64,000 nucleotides of DNA from PHAA01 sp963665865 (GTDB lineage Bacteria; Bacillota; Syntrophomonadia; Syntrophomonadales; Syntrophomonadaceae), in assembly GCA_963665865.2 (NCBI GenBank), contig CAXXWF010000001.1, positions 868,001 through 932,000 of the forward strand, written 5' to 3'. Made by a program: the position numbers and the translations under genes. Below the pieces are notes generated by a model. The model had not been told where the DNA came from and ran no database searches. It saw nothing but the letters and a program-made list of their open reading frames with translations. This document shows positions 1-8,179 of this stretch, piece after piece. Position 1 is the first letter of the stretch; the number at the start of each line of letters is the position of its first letter.

Positions 1-627
1 CTCGGTGGCCAGGTCTACACCTTCATCAATAATATCCCCGGGCAGGAGAATCAGATCTGGCTGCAGAGCGTTGATTAGGCTAGTCATCTGCTGGAGACGA
101 TCAATACCCACTATCCAGCCCAAATGTATATCTGATACTACTACCACCCGCATGCTATCCAGGGTACTTGATTTTTTGGGGAGGGTTACCTCATAATTGC
201 GCACTACCGGATGGAGAGCGTTCCAGGTGCCGTATATCAGTAGCAAGGCAACCAGAGCCAGGACGCTCAATATTACAATATGATAATGTCCTTTCAAGCT
301 GGCGGGAAGTATATCTGACCTATGAACAATAAGACGAGTCAGGTCGCTGATAATCAAGATGAGAATGAGATAGTACATTGCCGCCAGCCAATATGAACTG
401 GCGTAAATAATTACTTTGCCAAGGTTCTGAGGCAAGTAATGTATAATTAGACGACTCAAAGGAAAAGAAAGGGCCAGCAGAGTAACAGCTCCGGCCCCAT
501 ACATTGCCGGACGATTAGAGGAGTAGAAAATATTGAATGCCTGGTAGACCCGCAGGCCGATATAGTAGTTGCAGAGACTATATAATAATAAAAAAATGCC
601 GAATAACGAAGCTATTTTTAGATTCAT
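1..627 (-). CDS. membrane metallophosphoesterase (3' end cut by window edge)
   Basis: Reading the minus strand from an ATG at 627 gives 209 residues that run off the left edge. The ATG follows a good AGGTGG ribosome site. The N-terminal 145 residues contain four hydrophobic segments (about 5-20, 45-62, 75-100 and 118-138), so the protein is anchored in the membrane. After them comes the start of a calcineurin-like phosphoesterase domain: the metal ligands VVSDIHLG (about residue 162) and LLPGDIIDEG (about residue 198) are both visible. This is the YkuE/YaeI-like type with N-terminal helices. The substrate is unknown, and cell-envelope phosphodiesters or lipids are typical for the family. The remaining catalytic motifs (GNHE/GHTH) lie outside the window. 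It is transcribed away from the kimA-like gene. Confidence 0.85.
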   Translation of the reverse strand, partial: MNLKIASLFGIFLLLYSLCNYYIGLRVYQAFNIFYSSNRPAMYGAGAVTLLALSFPLSRLIIHYLPQNLGKVIIYASSYWLAAMYYLILILIISDLTRLIVHRSDILPASLKGHYHIVILSVLALVALLLIYGTWNALHPVVRNYEVTLPKKSSTLDSMRVVVVSDIHLGWIVGIDRLQQMTSLINALQPDLILLPGDIIDEGVDLATE

Positions 628-675
628 GTTGTAAACACCACCTAATATCTTGTATCTTGGTAGGGAAGGTTTCAT

Positions 676-959
676 ATCTCATTGTTAGAATTGAAGAATT
701 AACTGCTTTACTTCTGTGCTATAGGTATTATAATAAATGTTGATTATAAATATCCATAGCAGGTCAATGTGTATAATAAATATTAAGTAGGGGCAGTGTA
801 GTTTTGATAAGACAGTTCTCATAGCTGGCTTTGAAGGATTCACTGCTTTACTTCCGTTCTACCGAGATTATAATAAATGTTGATAACAAATATCCATAGC
901 TGGTCAAAGTGCAGATTAATTATTAAATAGGGGGCACGGTTAGTTTTGATAAGACAGTT
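676..959. repeat. diverged tandem duplication upstream of the KimA-like gene
   Basis: The gap 628-945 contains two imperfect direct copies of about 140 bp (roughly 676-815 and 816-957). Landmarks recur at this distance: TTGAAGAATT/TTGAAGGATT at 691 and 831, TAATAAATGT at 731 and 871, AAATATCCATAGC at about 748 and 888, and GTTTTGATAAGACAGTT at 801 and 943. The second copy ends in the first codons of the transporter gene; the first copy holds a matching TTG that reaches a stop after a few codons. So the leader and the very 5' end of the gene appear duplicated. I see no c-di-AMP (ydaO) riboswitch here. Confidence 0.75.
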
Positions 960-2862
960 AATTCGCTGGATATTTGGTCAGAGGATGGCCACCAGCAGAC
1001 TGAACGAAGAAAAGTTGAGTGTGTTTTGGGGGATGCCTATCCTCTCGAGTGACGCCATATCCTCAGTGGCCTATGCAGTTGAGGAGATACTATTGGTCTT
1101 GGTGCCGGTCATGGGGGTTGCATCCTTTCTATGGATGCCCCGGATAGCTACCGTAATCATCATACTGCTGCTGATTTTAACATTCTCTTACCGTCAGGTT
1201 GTAGATGCTTATCCCCATGGGGGAGGAGCCTATATTGTGGCTCGAGAAAACTTAAGCCCTCTGGCGGGTCTGGTTGCCGGTGCTTCCCTCTCGGTCGATT
1301 ATACGCTTACTGTAGCGGTGAGTGTGTGTGCTGGTGCGGCCGCAATCACTTCGGCGGTGCCAGCGTTATTTCCGCATCGCGTAGCACTGAGTGTAGGCAT
1401 AATTGTCCTCCTGGTTATCGGTAATGTACGCGGTATCCGAGAATCATCACGGATATTCAGCATTCCCACCTATGCTTTTATTTTTGCCCTTATAGCTCTG
1501 TTGGTGACAGGTGTAATCAACCATGTTAACGGCACGATCGTTTCAGCTCCCCTTACACCGTTGGGACCGGTATCAATGGAAACTCAAGTGGTAGGTTTAT
1601 TCTTGTTGCTGCGAGCCTTTGCTTCCGGCTGCAGTGCCGTGACCGGGGTGGAAGCGGTAAGTAATGCGGTTCCTAATTTTAAGGATCCCGCCCCCCGTAA
1701 CGCTAAAATGGTTTATACCATGCTGGCCTTGGCAATTATCGTTTGTTTTGGCGGAGTAGCTTACCTGGCCACTCTGTATCATACCATCCCCGATCCCCGC
1801 CAAACAGTTATTGCCCAGTTGAGTGTGGATATATTCGGGCAGGGCTTTATGTTCTATTTTATCCAGGCGACTACGGCCACAATCCTGGCCCTAGCAGCCA
1901 ATACTGCCTTTGTAGGCTTCCCTACCCTGCTTTCGGTAATAGCTCAGCATGGTTACGTACCTCGCCAGATGGCCCTGCGCGGTCACCGTCTTAACTTCAC
2001 CAATGGCATTACGATCCTGGCCATCTTAGCCATCATTCTGGTGATTGTATTTCAGGCTGATACCCATCTCCTTATCGGCTTATATGCGGTAGGCGTCTTC
2101 ACCTCATTCACCCTTTCCCAAGGGGGTATGCTGGTGCATTGGTTCCGCGAGAAGTCACCGGGCTGGCAGTACAAAGCTCTGGTAAACGGGTTGGGGGCCT
2201 TAACCACACTCACCGCAGTGGTTATTATAGGCGTGACCAAGTTTACTGAAGGTGCCTGGATTGTATTTATGGTCGTACCCATTATCATTTTGCTTATGTT
2301 GAAGATAAAGCGTCATTACGAATCAGTTGCTCAGCAACTGGATATTCCCAATGATACTCTGAGTCAGATACAACTGGTTTCAGCATATTCTCATCACGTG
2401 ATAGTGCCCATTGACAGCCTTAATGCCATGGTAGTCAAGGCGTTGCGTTATGCCCGTACCATGACTGCCAATGTTGAAGCTTTTCATATTGAGACTTATG
2501 AAGGGGAGGCAGACAAGCTGAAGCTTAAGTGGGCCATGCTGAACACAGACATTCCGCTAATAATCAGACATTCGCCTTATAGAGAAGTAGTTGGCCCGCT
2601 TAAAGAATATATCGATTCAGAGGAACATGGCTCCCAGCCCGGTGATATTATTACTGTGCTGCTGCCCCAGTTTTTTGTGCCGAAATGGTGGCAGACAATC
2701 CTACACAATAATACCAGCTTATTCATTGCCAACGCCATGTTTAGCAAACGCAATGTAGTGGTATCAATATTGCCTTTCTACCTGGAAGATTTGAACCGGT
2801 ATAAAACTAAAATAACCACTCCAGTACCGAAGCCATCCCAGCAATTGGAGAAGCAGGATTGA
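946..2862 (+). CDS. kimA: KimA-type potassium importer (APC superfamily)
   Basis: 638 residues, close to the length of Bacillus KimA (YdaO). From memory the similarity is strong along the whole protein: LSSDAISSVAYAVEEI near residue 33, SYRQVVDAYPHGGGAYIV near 83, SGCSAVTGVEAVSNAVP near 228 and the matching C-terminal cytoplasmic domain ending with the LPFYL motif. About 12 membrane helices lie in residues 30-450, followed by a soluble domain of about 180 residues. The family imports K+ with protons and is a c-di-AMP target in Bacillus. The chosen start is TTG at 946; an ATG at 985 is an alternative and would remove a short basic N-terminus. The gene is monocistronic and ends in a hairpin terminator. 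Amino-acid transport was the older annotation of this family. Confidence 0.85.
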   Translation: MIRQLIRWIFGQRMATSRLNEEKLSVFWGMPILSSDAISSVAYAVEEILLVLVPVMGVASFLWMPRIATVIIILLLILTFSYRQVVDAYPHGGGAYIVARENLSPLAGLVAGASLSVDYTLTVAVSVCAGAAAITSAVPALFPHRVALSVGIIVLLVIGNVRGIRESSRIFSIPTYAFIFALIALLVTGVINHVNGTIVSAPLTPLGPVSMETQVVGLFLLLRAFASGCSAVTGVEAVSNAVPNFKDPAPRNAKMVYTMLALAIIVCFGGVAYLATLYHTIPDPRQTVIAQLSVDIFGQGFMFYFIQATTATILALAANTAFVGFPTLLSVIAQHGYVPRQMALRGHRLNFTNGITILAILAIILVIVFQADTHLLIGLYAVGVFTSFTLSQGGMLVHWFREKSPGWQYKALVNGLGALTTLTAVVIIGVTKFTEGAWIVFMVVPIIILLMLKIKRHYESVAQQLDIPNDTLSQIQLVSAYSHHVIVPIDSLNAMVVKALRYARTMTANVEAFHIETYEGEADKLKLKWAMLNTDIPLIIRHSPYREVVGPLKEYIDSEEHGSQPGDIITVLLPQFFVPKWWQTILHNNTSLFIANAMFSKRNVVVSILPFYLEDLNRYKTKITTPVPKPSQQLEKQD

Positions 2863-2872
2863 AATAGCCATG

Positions 2873-2910
2873 AGCCGCCTAAACATTGATTAGGCGGCTT
2901 ATTGTTTTTT
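2873..2910 (+). terminator. Rho-independent terminator after kimA-like gene
   Basis: AGCCGCCTAA and TTAGGCGGCT form a 10-bp stem around a 7-nt loop, followed by TATTGTTTTTT. Confidence 0.85.
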
Positions 2911-2925
2911 GAAAGGATGGGATCA

Positions 2926-3178
2926 ATGAGCATTCTGGGCAAAAAACTTTGGCGTTACATAGAAAGGAATCTGGGCCAGGCCTAACTGTAGCGACGATCG
3001 TTATGACAGGGATTATAGTCATTGCTATGAGCAGTTCTTGCTTCATCCTAAGTCATACCCATTAACCTATCTATTTTTGGCAGCGGGAGGTATTATTTTT
3101 ATAGGACTGGCCCATCGGGTGGCCTTGAAAGGCATAAAGTACTTAGATGTGGTAGCAACCTGGAAAAACAATGATTAA
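2926..3178 (+). pseudogene. internally deleted remnant of an FtsX-type ABC permease
   Basis: After a GGATGG ribosome site, an ATG opens MSILGKKLWRYIERNLGQ, which matches the N-terminus of the intact permease downstream (MGILGRKLWHFIRHNMGQ). It then runs into a stop. About 100 bp later a reading frame gives PLTYLFLAAGGIIFIGLAHR...VVATWKNND and stop, matching the last 40 residues of the same permease (PATYLYAAIGGIIFVMVAHL...MVSTLKNTD). More than 2 kb of middle has been lost. It is a decayed paralogue of the gene starting at 3928, pointing to an earlier duplication of this ABC module. Confidence 0.85.
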
Positions 3179-3223
3179 TCAGAGCGTGTTTTAGCAATAA
3201 ATCTTGCTTATGGGGGGGAGAAG

Positions 3224-3934
3224 ATGGAGCGCAAGGTGCTGATGAGTCTGGAAAAAATTAAGAAAACCTATGATATGGGAGAAGTCAAAGTGGAGGCTTT
3301 GAAAGAGAGTTCCCTGGATATTTATGAGGGCGAAGTGCTGGTTATTCTTGGCCCCAGTGGTTCTGGCAAAAGCACCCTGTTGAACATTATGGGAGGAATG
3401 GATTTACCAACCAGTGGAGAGATAATCTTCAATGGTGACAAACTGAGCAAGGCCAGCGAGGCTGTGTTGACGCAGTACCGGCGCAATCAGGTAGGTTTCG
3501 TGTTCCAATTTTATAACCTTATACCGGATTTAACTGCACGAGAAAATGTAGAACTGGCAGCTCATCTGGTCAAGAATCCCTTGCCCATCGAAGGAACTCT
3601 GATCGAGGTAGGGCTGGAAGGACGGCTGGATCATTTTCCTTCCCAAATGAGTGGTGGGGAACAGCAGCGCGTATCAATTGCGCGGGCGATCGTTAAGAAT
3701 CCCCGCATACTCTTATGTGACGAACCTACCGGAGCCCTGGACTATGAGACCGGTATATTAATTCTGGGTGTACTGAAGAAGATCAATGTAGAAAAGGGTT
3801 GTACCGTAATTCTAATTACCCATAATATGGCCATTGGTGAGATGGGAGACCGGGTGGTAAGGATGCGCAGCGGAGAGATAGGTAGTGTCACCGAGAATCC
3901 TAACCCTCTGCCCCCCGAAAGGATTGAATGGTAA
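3224..3934 (+). CDS. ABC transporter ATP-binding protein (MacB/LolD type)
   Basis: 236 residues, the usual size for this family. Walker A is GPSGSGKST (about residue 44), the Q-loop lies in FVFQFYNLIPDLTA, the signature is MSGGEQQRVSIARAI and Walker B is ILLCDEPTGALD. The GALD form after Walker B and the NLIPDLTA stretch are typical of MacB/LolD/FtsE-like ATPases, which drive extrusion or mechanotransmission rather than import. The ATG at 3224 follows a run of G with GGGGAG; an ATG at 3242 is a weaker alternative. Its stop overlaps the start of the permease gene, and the membrane fusion protein gene follows, so the three form one export system. The substrate cannot be read from sequence. Confidence 0.92.
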   Translation: MERKVLMSLEKIKKTYDMGEVKVEALKESSLDIYEGEVLVILGPSGSGKSTLLNIMGGMDLPTSGEIIFNGDKLSKASEAVLTQYRRNQVGFVFQFYNLIPDLTARENVELAAHLVKNPLPIEGTLIEVGLEGRLDHFPSQMSGGEQQRVSIARAIVKNPRILLCDEPTGALDYETGILILGVLKKINVEKGCTVILITHNMAIGEMGDRVVRMRSGEIGSVTENPNPLPPERIEW

Positions 3935-6315
3935 TGGGTATTCTGGGGAGAAAGTTATGGCATTTTATCAGGCATAACATGGGCCAGTTCCTGGCTGCGA
4001 CCGCAGTGGTTACGATCGGGATCATGGCTTATATCGCCTTGAATACGACCTATTATAACTTAAGTCAATCCCAAACCAAATTTTATCAGGAAAACAATTT
4101 TGCGGATTACTATTACCAGATGGTTAAAGCGCCTGAGGAAGTCGTCAAACAGGTTGAAACCATTCCAGGGGTAATGGGAGTGACGGGGAGAATCCAAAAG
4201 GATCTGCCCATTTTCAAACCCAATGATGAGCGGGCCACCGCCCGCTTAACCAGCTACACTTTGCCCATTGATGATGAACTGAACCGGATTACGCTGGAAC
4301 AAGGCAGGCTGTTTACCGCCAATCAGGGGGGCAGCAATGTCGAAGCCGATGTGGATCCACAGTTTGCTCCTGCCAATCATCTCAACTGGGGAGATCCCAT
4401 AGCTGTAGTAGTGGATGGCAAAGAAAGACTGCTGACGGTCGTAGGCGCCGCCACCAGCCCGGAATTTGTTTATCCCATGAAAGATGCGGCGGATATTCTG
4501 CCCGATCCATTGAAATTTGGCATATTCATGGTAGAACAGCGGCAGGCCCAACAGCTGCTTAATATGCCCGGGCAGATAAACCAGGTCCTGCTTGAATTTT
4601 CCCCCGGTGCTGACCAGACCCAGGTCATTGCAGCCGTAACCGATATTCTTAAGCCCTATGGACTGCTGGGATCTTATCCCCGTAAAAACCAACTAAGTCA
4701 TGCGGTGCTGCAGGCAAAGTTGGATGGTATTCACTCGATGGCCTTATTCATGCCGATGATTTTTTTGGCCATGGCGGCCATGATTCAGTTCATCATCCTG
4801 CGCCGCATGGTTAAAAGCCAACGTACCCAGATAGGGGTTATGAAGGCCCTGGGCTACAGTAACTACCAGATAATATGGCATTATACGGTTTATGCCCTGA
4901 CGGTGAGTGTGGTGGGCGCCTTGCTGGGGTCAGGACTGGGGGTTCTGGCGGCGGGCGGTATCTCGGGAATATTTGCCAAGTATTTCAACCTGCCCGGGGG
5001 GCTGAAGGGTTTTGATCTTAATACTCTGGGCTATGCCATCCTGCTTAGTTTAGTGATCGGCACAGTCGCAGGTTTAGCCGGTTCGCGGGGAGTGTTGCAG
5101 ATCCAGCCGGCGGAGGCCATGCGACCGGAGCCTCCGCCGGTCGGTGCCCGGAGTATGTTGGAAAAATGGTCATCTCTGTGGAGAACTTTCAGCCCGGGGT
5201 GGAAGGTAACCTTCCGCAATATTGCCCGTAATCGGGGCCGATTTCTGGCAACCATGATCGGGGTGGTGTTTGCCGTCGGGTTATTGATCCTTCCTTTTTT
5301 CATTAACGATGCCATCGATTACATCATGGTTAAGAATTATTATCAAGGCGAGAGCTATGATCTCATCGTCCGTTTCAGTTCGATGACGTCGGAGAGGGAG
5401 TTGACTAATATAAGCCGCCTGGATGGGGTGGAGCGGATAGAAGGCTTTATGGAAATACCGGTGAAAATACATTTCCAGGACAAGGCCGAAGACGAGGTAC
5501 TGCTGGCCTATCCGGTCGATCTGAGTATGAAAAAATTGCAGGATGCCAACGGTGGAACGATCAAGGTGCCGGAGGACGGCATAATAATCAATCAAAGAAC
5601 TGCGCAAAAGCTGGGAATCAAGATCGGCGATCAGGTCGAAGTAGAAACCACCCTTCCCGTGGGACCGAGTCACCTGGACCGGATGGAAATAATTGGAGAG
5701 ACGGAGCAGCTGTTTGGTGGGGGGTCTTATATCAGTCTGGAGCGGGCCAATCGCATTCTGCAGGAGAGTCGGCTGGTTTCCGGAGTGATGCTAAAAATCG
5801 TACCGGGCCAGACCGATGGGGTCGCCAGCCAACTGAACCAGATGTTGGGCATCGCTTCCGTAGTTAGCAGCGAGAAGGAGATTCAGACTTTTCAGCAAGA
5901 GGTGGGAGGGGTGCTGGCCACCGAGGTTTCTATCTTAATCTTTTTTGCTGTCCTGCTTGGGTTTGCCATCGTTTACAACGCCTCGGTTATAAGTTTCGCC
6001 GAAAGGCGGCGGGAGTTTGCTAGCTTGAGGGTATTGGGCTTTACTATGAGGGAGATATCGGGCCTATTGCTGCAGGAAAATATGATCCTGTTGATCGGCG
6101 GGATCATTATGGGTCTGCCTTTGGGACGATGGATGGTTCAATCCTATGTGCAATCGGCCAGCACCGATCAGTTTACCTTGCCGGTCGTAATCTATCCTGC
6201 AACCTATCTTTATGCAGCGATTGGAGGTATTATCTTCGTAATGGTGGCGCATCTTTTCGCCGTCAGGGGAGTAAAAGATCTGGATATGGTTTCGACTTTG
6301 AAAAACACTGATTAG
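3928..6315 (+). CDS. FtsX/MacB-family ABC permease
   Basis: 795 residues. A first transmembrane helix lies at about 17-39, followed by an extracytoplasmic MacB_PCD-like region. An FtsX domain occupies about 270-395 with three helices, then a second helix-plus-periplasmic block (about 435-665) and a second FtsX domain (about 670-790). This gives the eight-helix, doubled layout of LolCE/YknZ-type permeases in a single chain. The ATG at 3928 overlaps the ATPase stop; ATG 3934 is also possible. It partners the ATPase before it and the HlyD-like protein after it. A truncated paralogue lies upstream at 2926-3178. Confidence 0.9.
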   Translation: MVMGILGRKLWHFIRHNMGQFLAATAVVTIGIMAYIALNTTYYNLSQSQTKFYQENNFADYYYQMVKAPEEVVKQVETIPGVMGVTGRIQKDLPIFKPNDERATARLTSYTLPIDDELNRITLEQGRLFTANQGGSNVEADVDPQFAPANHLNWGDPIAVVVDGKERLLTVVGAATSPEFVYPMKDAADILPDPLKFGIFMVEQRQAQQLLNMPGQINQVLLEFSPGADQTQVIAAVTDILKPYGLLGSYPRKNQLSHAVLQAKLDGIHSMALFMPMIFLAMAAMIQFIILRRMVKSQRTQIGVMKALGYSNYQIIWHYTVYALTVSVVGALLGSGLGVLAAGGISGIFAKYFNLPGGLKGFDLNTLGYAILLSLVIGTVAGLAGSRGVLQIQPAEAMRPEPPPVGARSMLEKWSSLWRTFSPGWKVTFRNIARNRGRFLATMIGVVFAVGLLILPFFINDAIDYIMVKNYYQGESYDLIVRFSSMTSERELTNISRLDGVERIEGFMEIPVKIHFQDKAEDEVLLAYPVDLSMKKLQDANGGTIKVPEDGIIINQRTAQKLGIKIGDQVEVETTLPVGPSHLDRMEIIGETEQLFGGGSYISLERANRILQESRLVSGVMLKIVPGQTDGVASQLNQMLGIASVVSSEKEIQTFQQEVGGVLATEVSILIFFAVLLGFAIVYNASVISFAERRREFASLRVLGFTMREISGLLLQENMILLIGGIIMGLPLGRWMVQSYVQSASTDQFTLPVVIYPATYLYAAIGGIIFVMVAHLFAVRGVKDLDMVSTLKNTD

Positions 6316-6336
6316 TTAGGGAGGTTGGTTAAGAAA

Positions 6337-7497
6337 ATGCGCAACAAGATTTACTGGGCAATATTATTGGCAATCACCTTGGCAGGCTTAGGATATTATT
6401 TTGGTACGGCAGCGACCGCAGTAGAGACGATAACTGTCAGTCAGGGGGGGGTTCAGCATACAGTAGTAGACACCGGGTATGTACAATCAGCCCAGAAAAC
6501 TGACATATACGCTACTCAGAGTGGGCGGATTATCAGCCTACCAGTTACGGTGGGGCAGAATATTGAAAAAGGTCAATTAATCATGATTTTGCAGAATAGG
6601 GATTTGTCTATGAGTTCCAATCAGCTGCAAATTCAATTAAGTCAGGCTAATGCTGCAGTTGCGGCAGCCGAGTCGGCCATCGAACAGGGCCGTTTGACTC
6701 TAGCGGATGCTCAAGCCAAATTTACCAGAGCCCAGGAATTGTTCAAGGCTGGCGCGATTAGCCAGGTGGAATATGATGGAGCTCAATCCCTGCTGGAGAC
6801 AAACCAGGCCAGTTTTCAATCCCAGGAAAAAAGTCTGCAGTCAGCTCGTGAGCAGGTCAACAACTATCAGACCTTACTAGCCAGCTCCAATCAAAAGGAA
6901 ACCGAATTACAAGTAAGAAGCCCCATAACGGGTACCTTAATGCAGCTGCCGGTACAGCAGGAGCAGGTCGTTACACTTGGGGCTCTATTAGCGCAGGTGG
7001 CCTGGGCTAATAATTTAGAGATTAAGGTCGATTTATTGAGTGATGATCTGGGAGAAATCCAGATAGGGCAAAAAGCGCAAATTACAGCACCGGTTTTGGG
7101 GGAAAAAGTCCTTAATGGCGAAGTCATTCAGATATACCCGCAGGCAGAAGAGAAGCAGTCAGCCCTCGGGGTAATCCAACGGCGGGTCCCAACTATCATT
7201 AAATTGGAAGATAACGGCAATTTGAAACCCGGTTATGAAACCCGAGTCAGTATTATTACGACCAGCAAGGATAATGTTTTGCTGGTACCCCGGGCAGCAG
7301 TCATAAGCAGCGCTAATGGTGAAAAACAGATAATGGCGGTGGTTAATGGCCGGGTTGTATTCCGCGTAGTAACCACCGGACTCATGGATAGCAACAATAT
7401 AGAGATTACCGGGGGCCTGAATGCAGGCGATCAAATAATTAAAGATGCCAGTACAACTCTGAAACCGAATACGCACGTTAAAGCCAAACAGGTTTAA
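6337..7497 (+). CDS. membrane fusion protein of the ABC exporter (MacA/HlyD-like)
   Basis: About 386 residues from the ATG at 6337, which lies 12 nt after GGGAGG; an in-frame TTG at 6325 touches the Shine-Dalgarno and is less likely. An N-terminal membrane anchor (about 6-24) is followed by a biotinyl-lipoyl-like half (TDIYATQSGRIISLPVTVGQ), an Ala/Gln-rich coiled-coil hairpin (about 90-185), the second lipoyl half (LQVRSPITGTL) and a beta-barrel with C-terminal region (DQIIKDASTTLKPNTHV). In Gram-positive bacteria such proteins (YknX-like) assist MacB-type exporters of peptides or toxins. It is the last gene of the three-gene exporter unit. Confidence 0.88.
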   Translation: MRNKIYWAILLAITLAGLGYYFGTAATAVETITVSQGGVQHTVVDTGYVQSAQKTDIYATQSGRIISLPVTVGQNIEKGQLIMILQNRDLSMSSNQLQIQLSQANAAVAAAESAIEQGRLTLADAQAKFTRAQELFKAGAISQVEYDGAQSLLETNQASFQSQEKSLQSAREQVNNYQTLLASSNQKETELQVRSPITGTLMQLPVQQEQVVTLGALLAQVAWANNLEIKVDLLSDDLGEIQIGQKAQITAPVLGEKVLNGEVIQIYPQAEEKQSALGVIQRRVPTIIKLEDNGNLKPGYETRVSIITTSKDNVLLVPRAAVISSANGEKQIMAVVNGRVVFRVVTTGLMDSNNIEITGGLNAGDQIIKDASTTLKPNTHVKAKQV

Positions 7498-7518
7498 CAA
7501 TACAGCGGGAGGGTGTCT

Positions 7519-8010
7519 ATGAAAAGTGAGATAAATGTCAAGGGGCCAGCTGCTCTTTTTAAACATACTGATCATAAGGTGAAAAATGTAAATGAAGAGT
7601 TCGATGAAAGATTGACCATGGGGCAGCGGGTCGCTGACAGAGTGGCCACGGTGTTGGGTAGTTGGCCGTTTATCATATCCCAGAGCATAATTCTAGCTAT
7701 ATGGGTAGCTATTAACGTCTATCTGGTAACGATGTCTATGTTACATCCCGGCTATCTCAAAGCCTGGGATCCCTATCCTTTTATTCTGCTTAACTTGGTA
7801 CTAAGCCTGCAAGCCGCGTATGCAGCCCCGGTGGTAATGATGAGCCAAAACCGCCTATCAGATCGAGATCGCCTGTCTGCTCAAATGGACTATGAAGTTA
7901 ATCTTAAAGCCGAGCAGGAAATTAAGGTTATCATGGAGCACCTGGTCCATCAGGATGAATTGATGGGAGATATTATGGCCAGGCTGGAGGAACTACAGCA
8001 GGCAAAGTGA
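7519..8010 (+). CDS. DUF1003 membrane protein
   Basis: 163 residues from an ATG placed 6-7 nt after GGGAGG; a GTG at 7513 sits too close to that site. The core has two hydrophobic helices (WPFIISQSIILAIWVAINV and YPFILLNLVLSLQAAYAAPV) followed by MMSQNRLSDRDRLSAQMDYEVN, the conserved DUF1003 pattern, and a charged C-terminal helix. The function of the family is unknown. The gene follows the exporter genes with a 21-nt gap and may be cotranscribed. A hairpin terminator lies downstream. Confidence 0.88.
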   Translation: MKSEINVKGPAALFKHTDHKVKNVNEEFDERLTMGQRVADRVATVLGSWPFIISQSIILAIWVAINVYLVTMSMLHPGYLKAWDPYPFILLNLVLSLQAAYAAPVVMMSQNRLSDRDRLSAQMDYEVNLKAEQEIKVIMEHLVHQDELMGDIMARLEELQQAK

Positions 8011-8119
8011 TGAATACAGTTGCATATTAAAAGCAAACTAATGGGTGAGTCGCTGGCTTTGGATGGGGAACATGTAGGGACAATTATTTATAAGGATAAA
8101 TAGAATTCAAAAAAGTTCA

Positions 8120-8147
8120 AAGCTGCCTGGTTGAGGCAGCTTTTTTG
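8120..8147. terminator. terminator, possibly bidirectional
   Basis: AAGCTGCC TGGTTGA GGCAGCTT followed by TTTTT on the plus strand. The minus strand also offers a T-rich tail, so it could serve both the DUF1003 gene and the convergent XRE regulator. Between 8010 and 8120 there is only a 27-codon TTG-started frame (8020-8103) that looks like a gene scrap. Confidence 0.8.
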
Positions 8148-8179
8148 TGTATTTGACTATGCCCGATCACCTTTAGTAT

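Noticed and set aside
537..743. 68-codon plus-strand frame at the left end
   Set aside because: It overlaps the start of the minus-strand metallophosphoesterase, has no ribosome site and no recognisable features.
628..945. c-di-AMP (ydaO/yuaA) riboswitch before the KimA-like gene
   Set aside because: Expected from the gene family, but the conserved GGGGA..CC and GGGTGAATC blocks are absent; only the duplicated AT-rich leader is present.
8020..8103. 27-codon TTG-started frame before the terminator
   Set aside because: No convincing ribosome site or family; probably a scrap of a lost gene.
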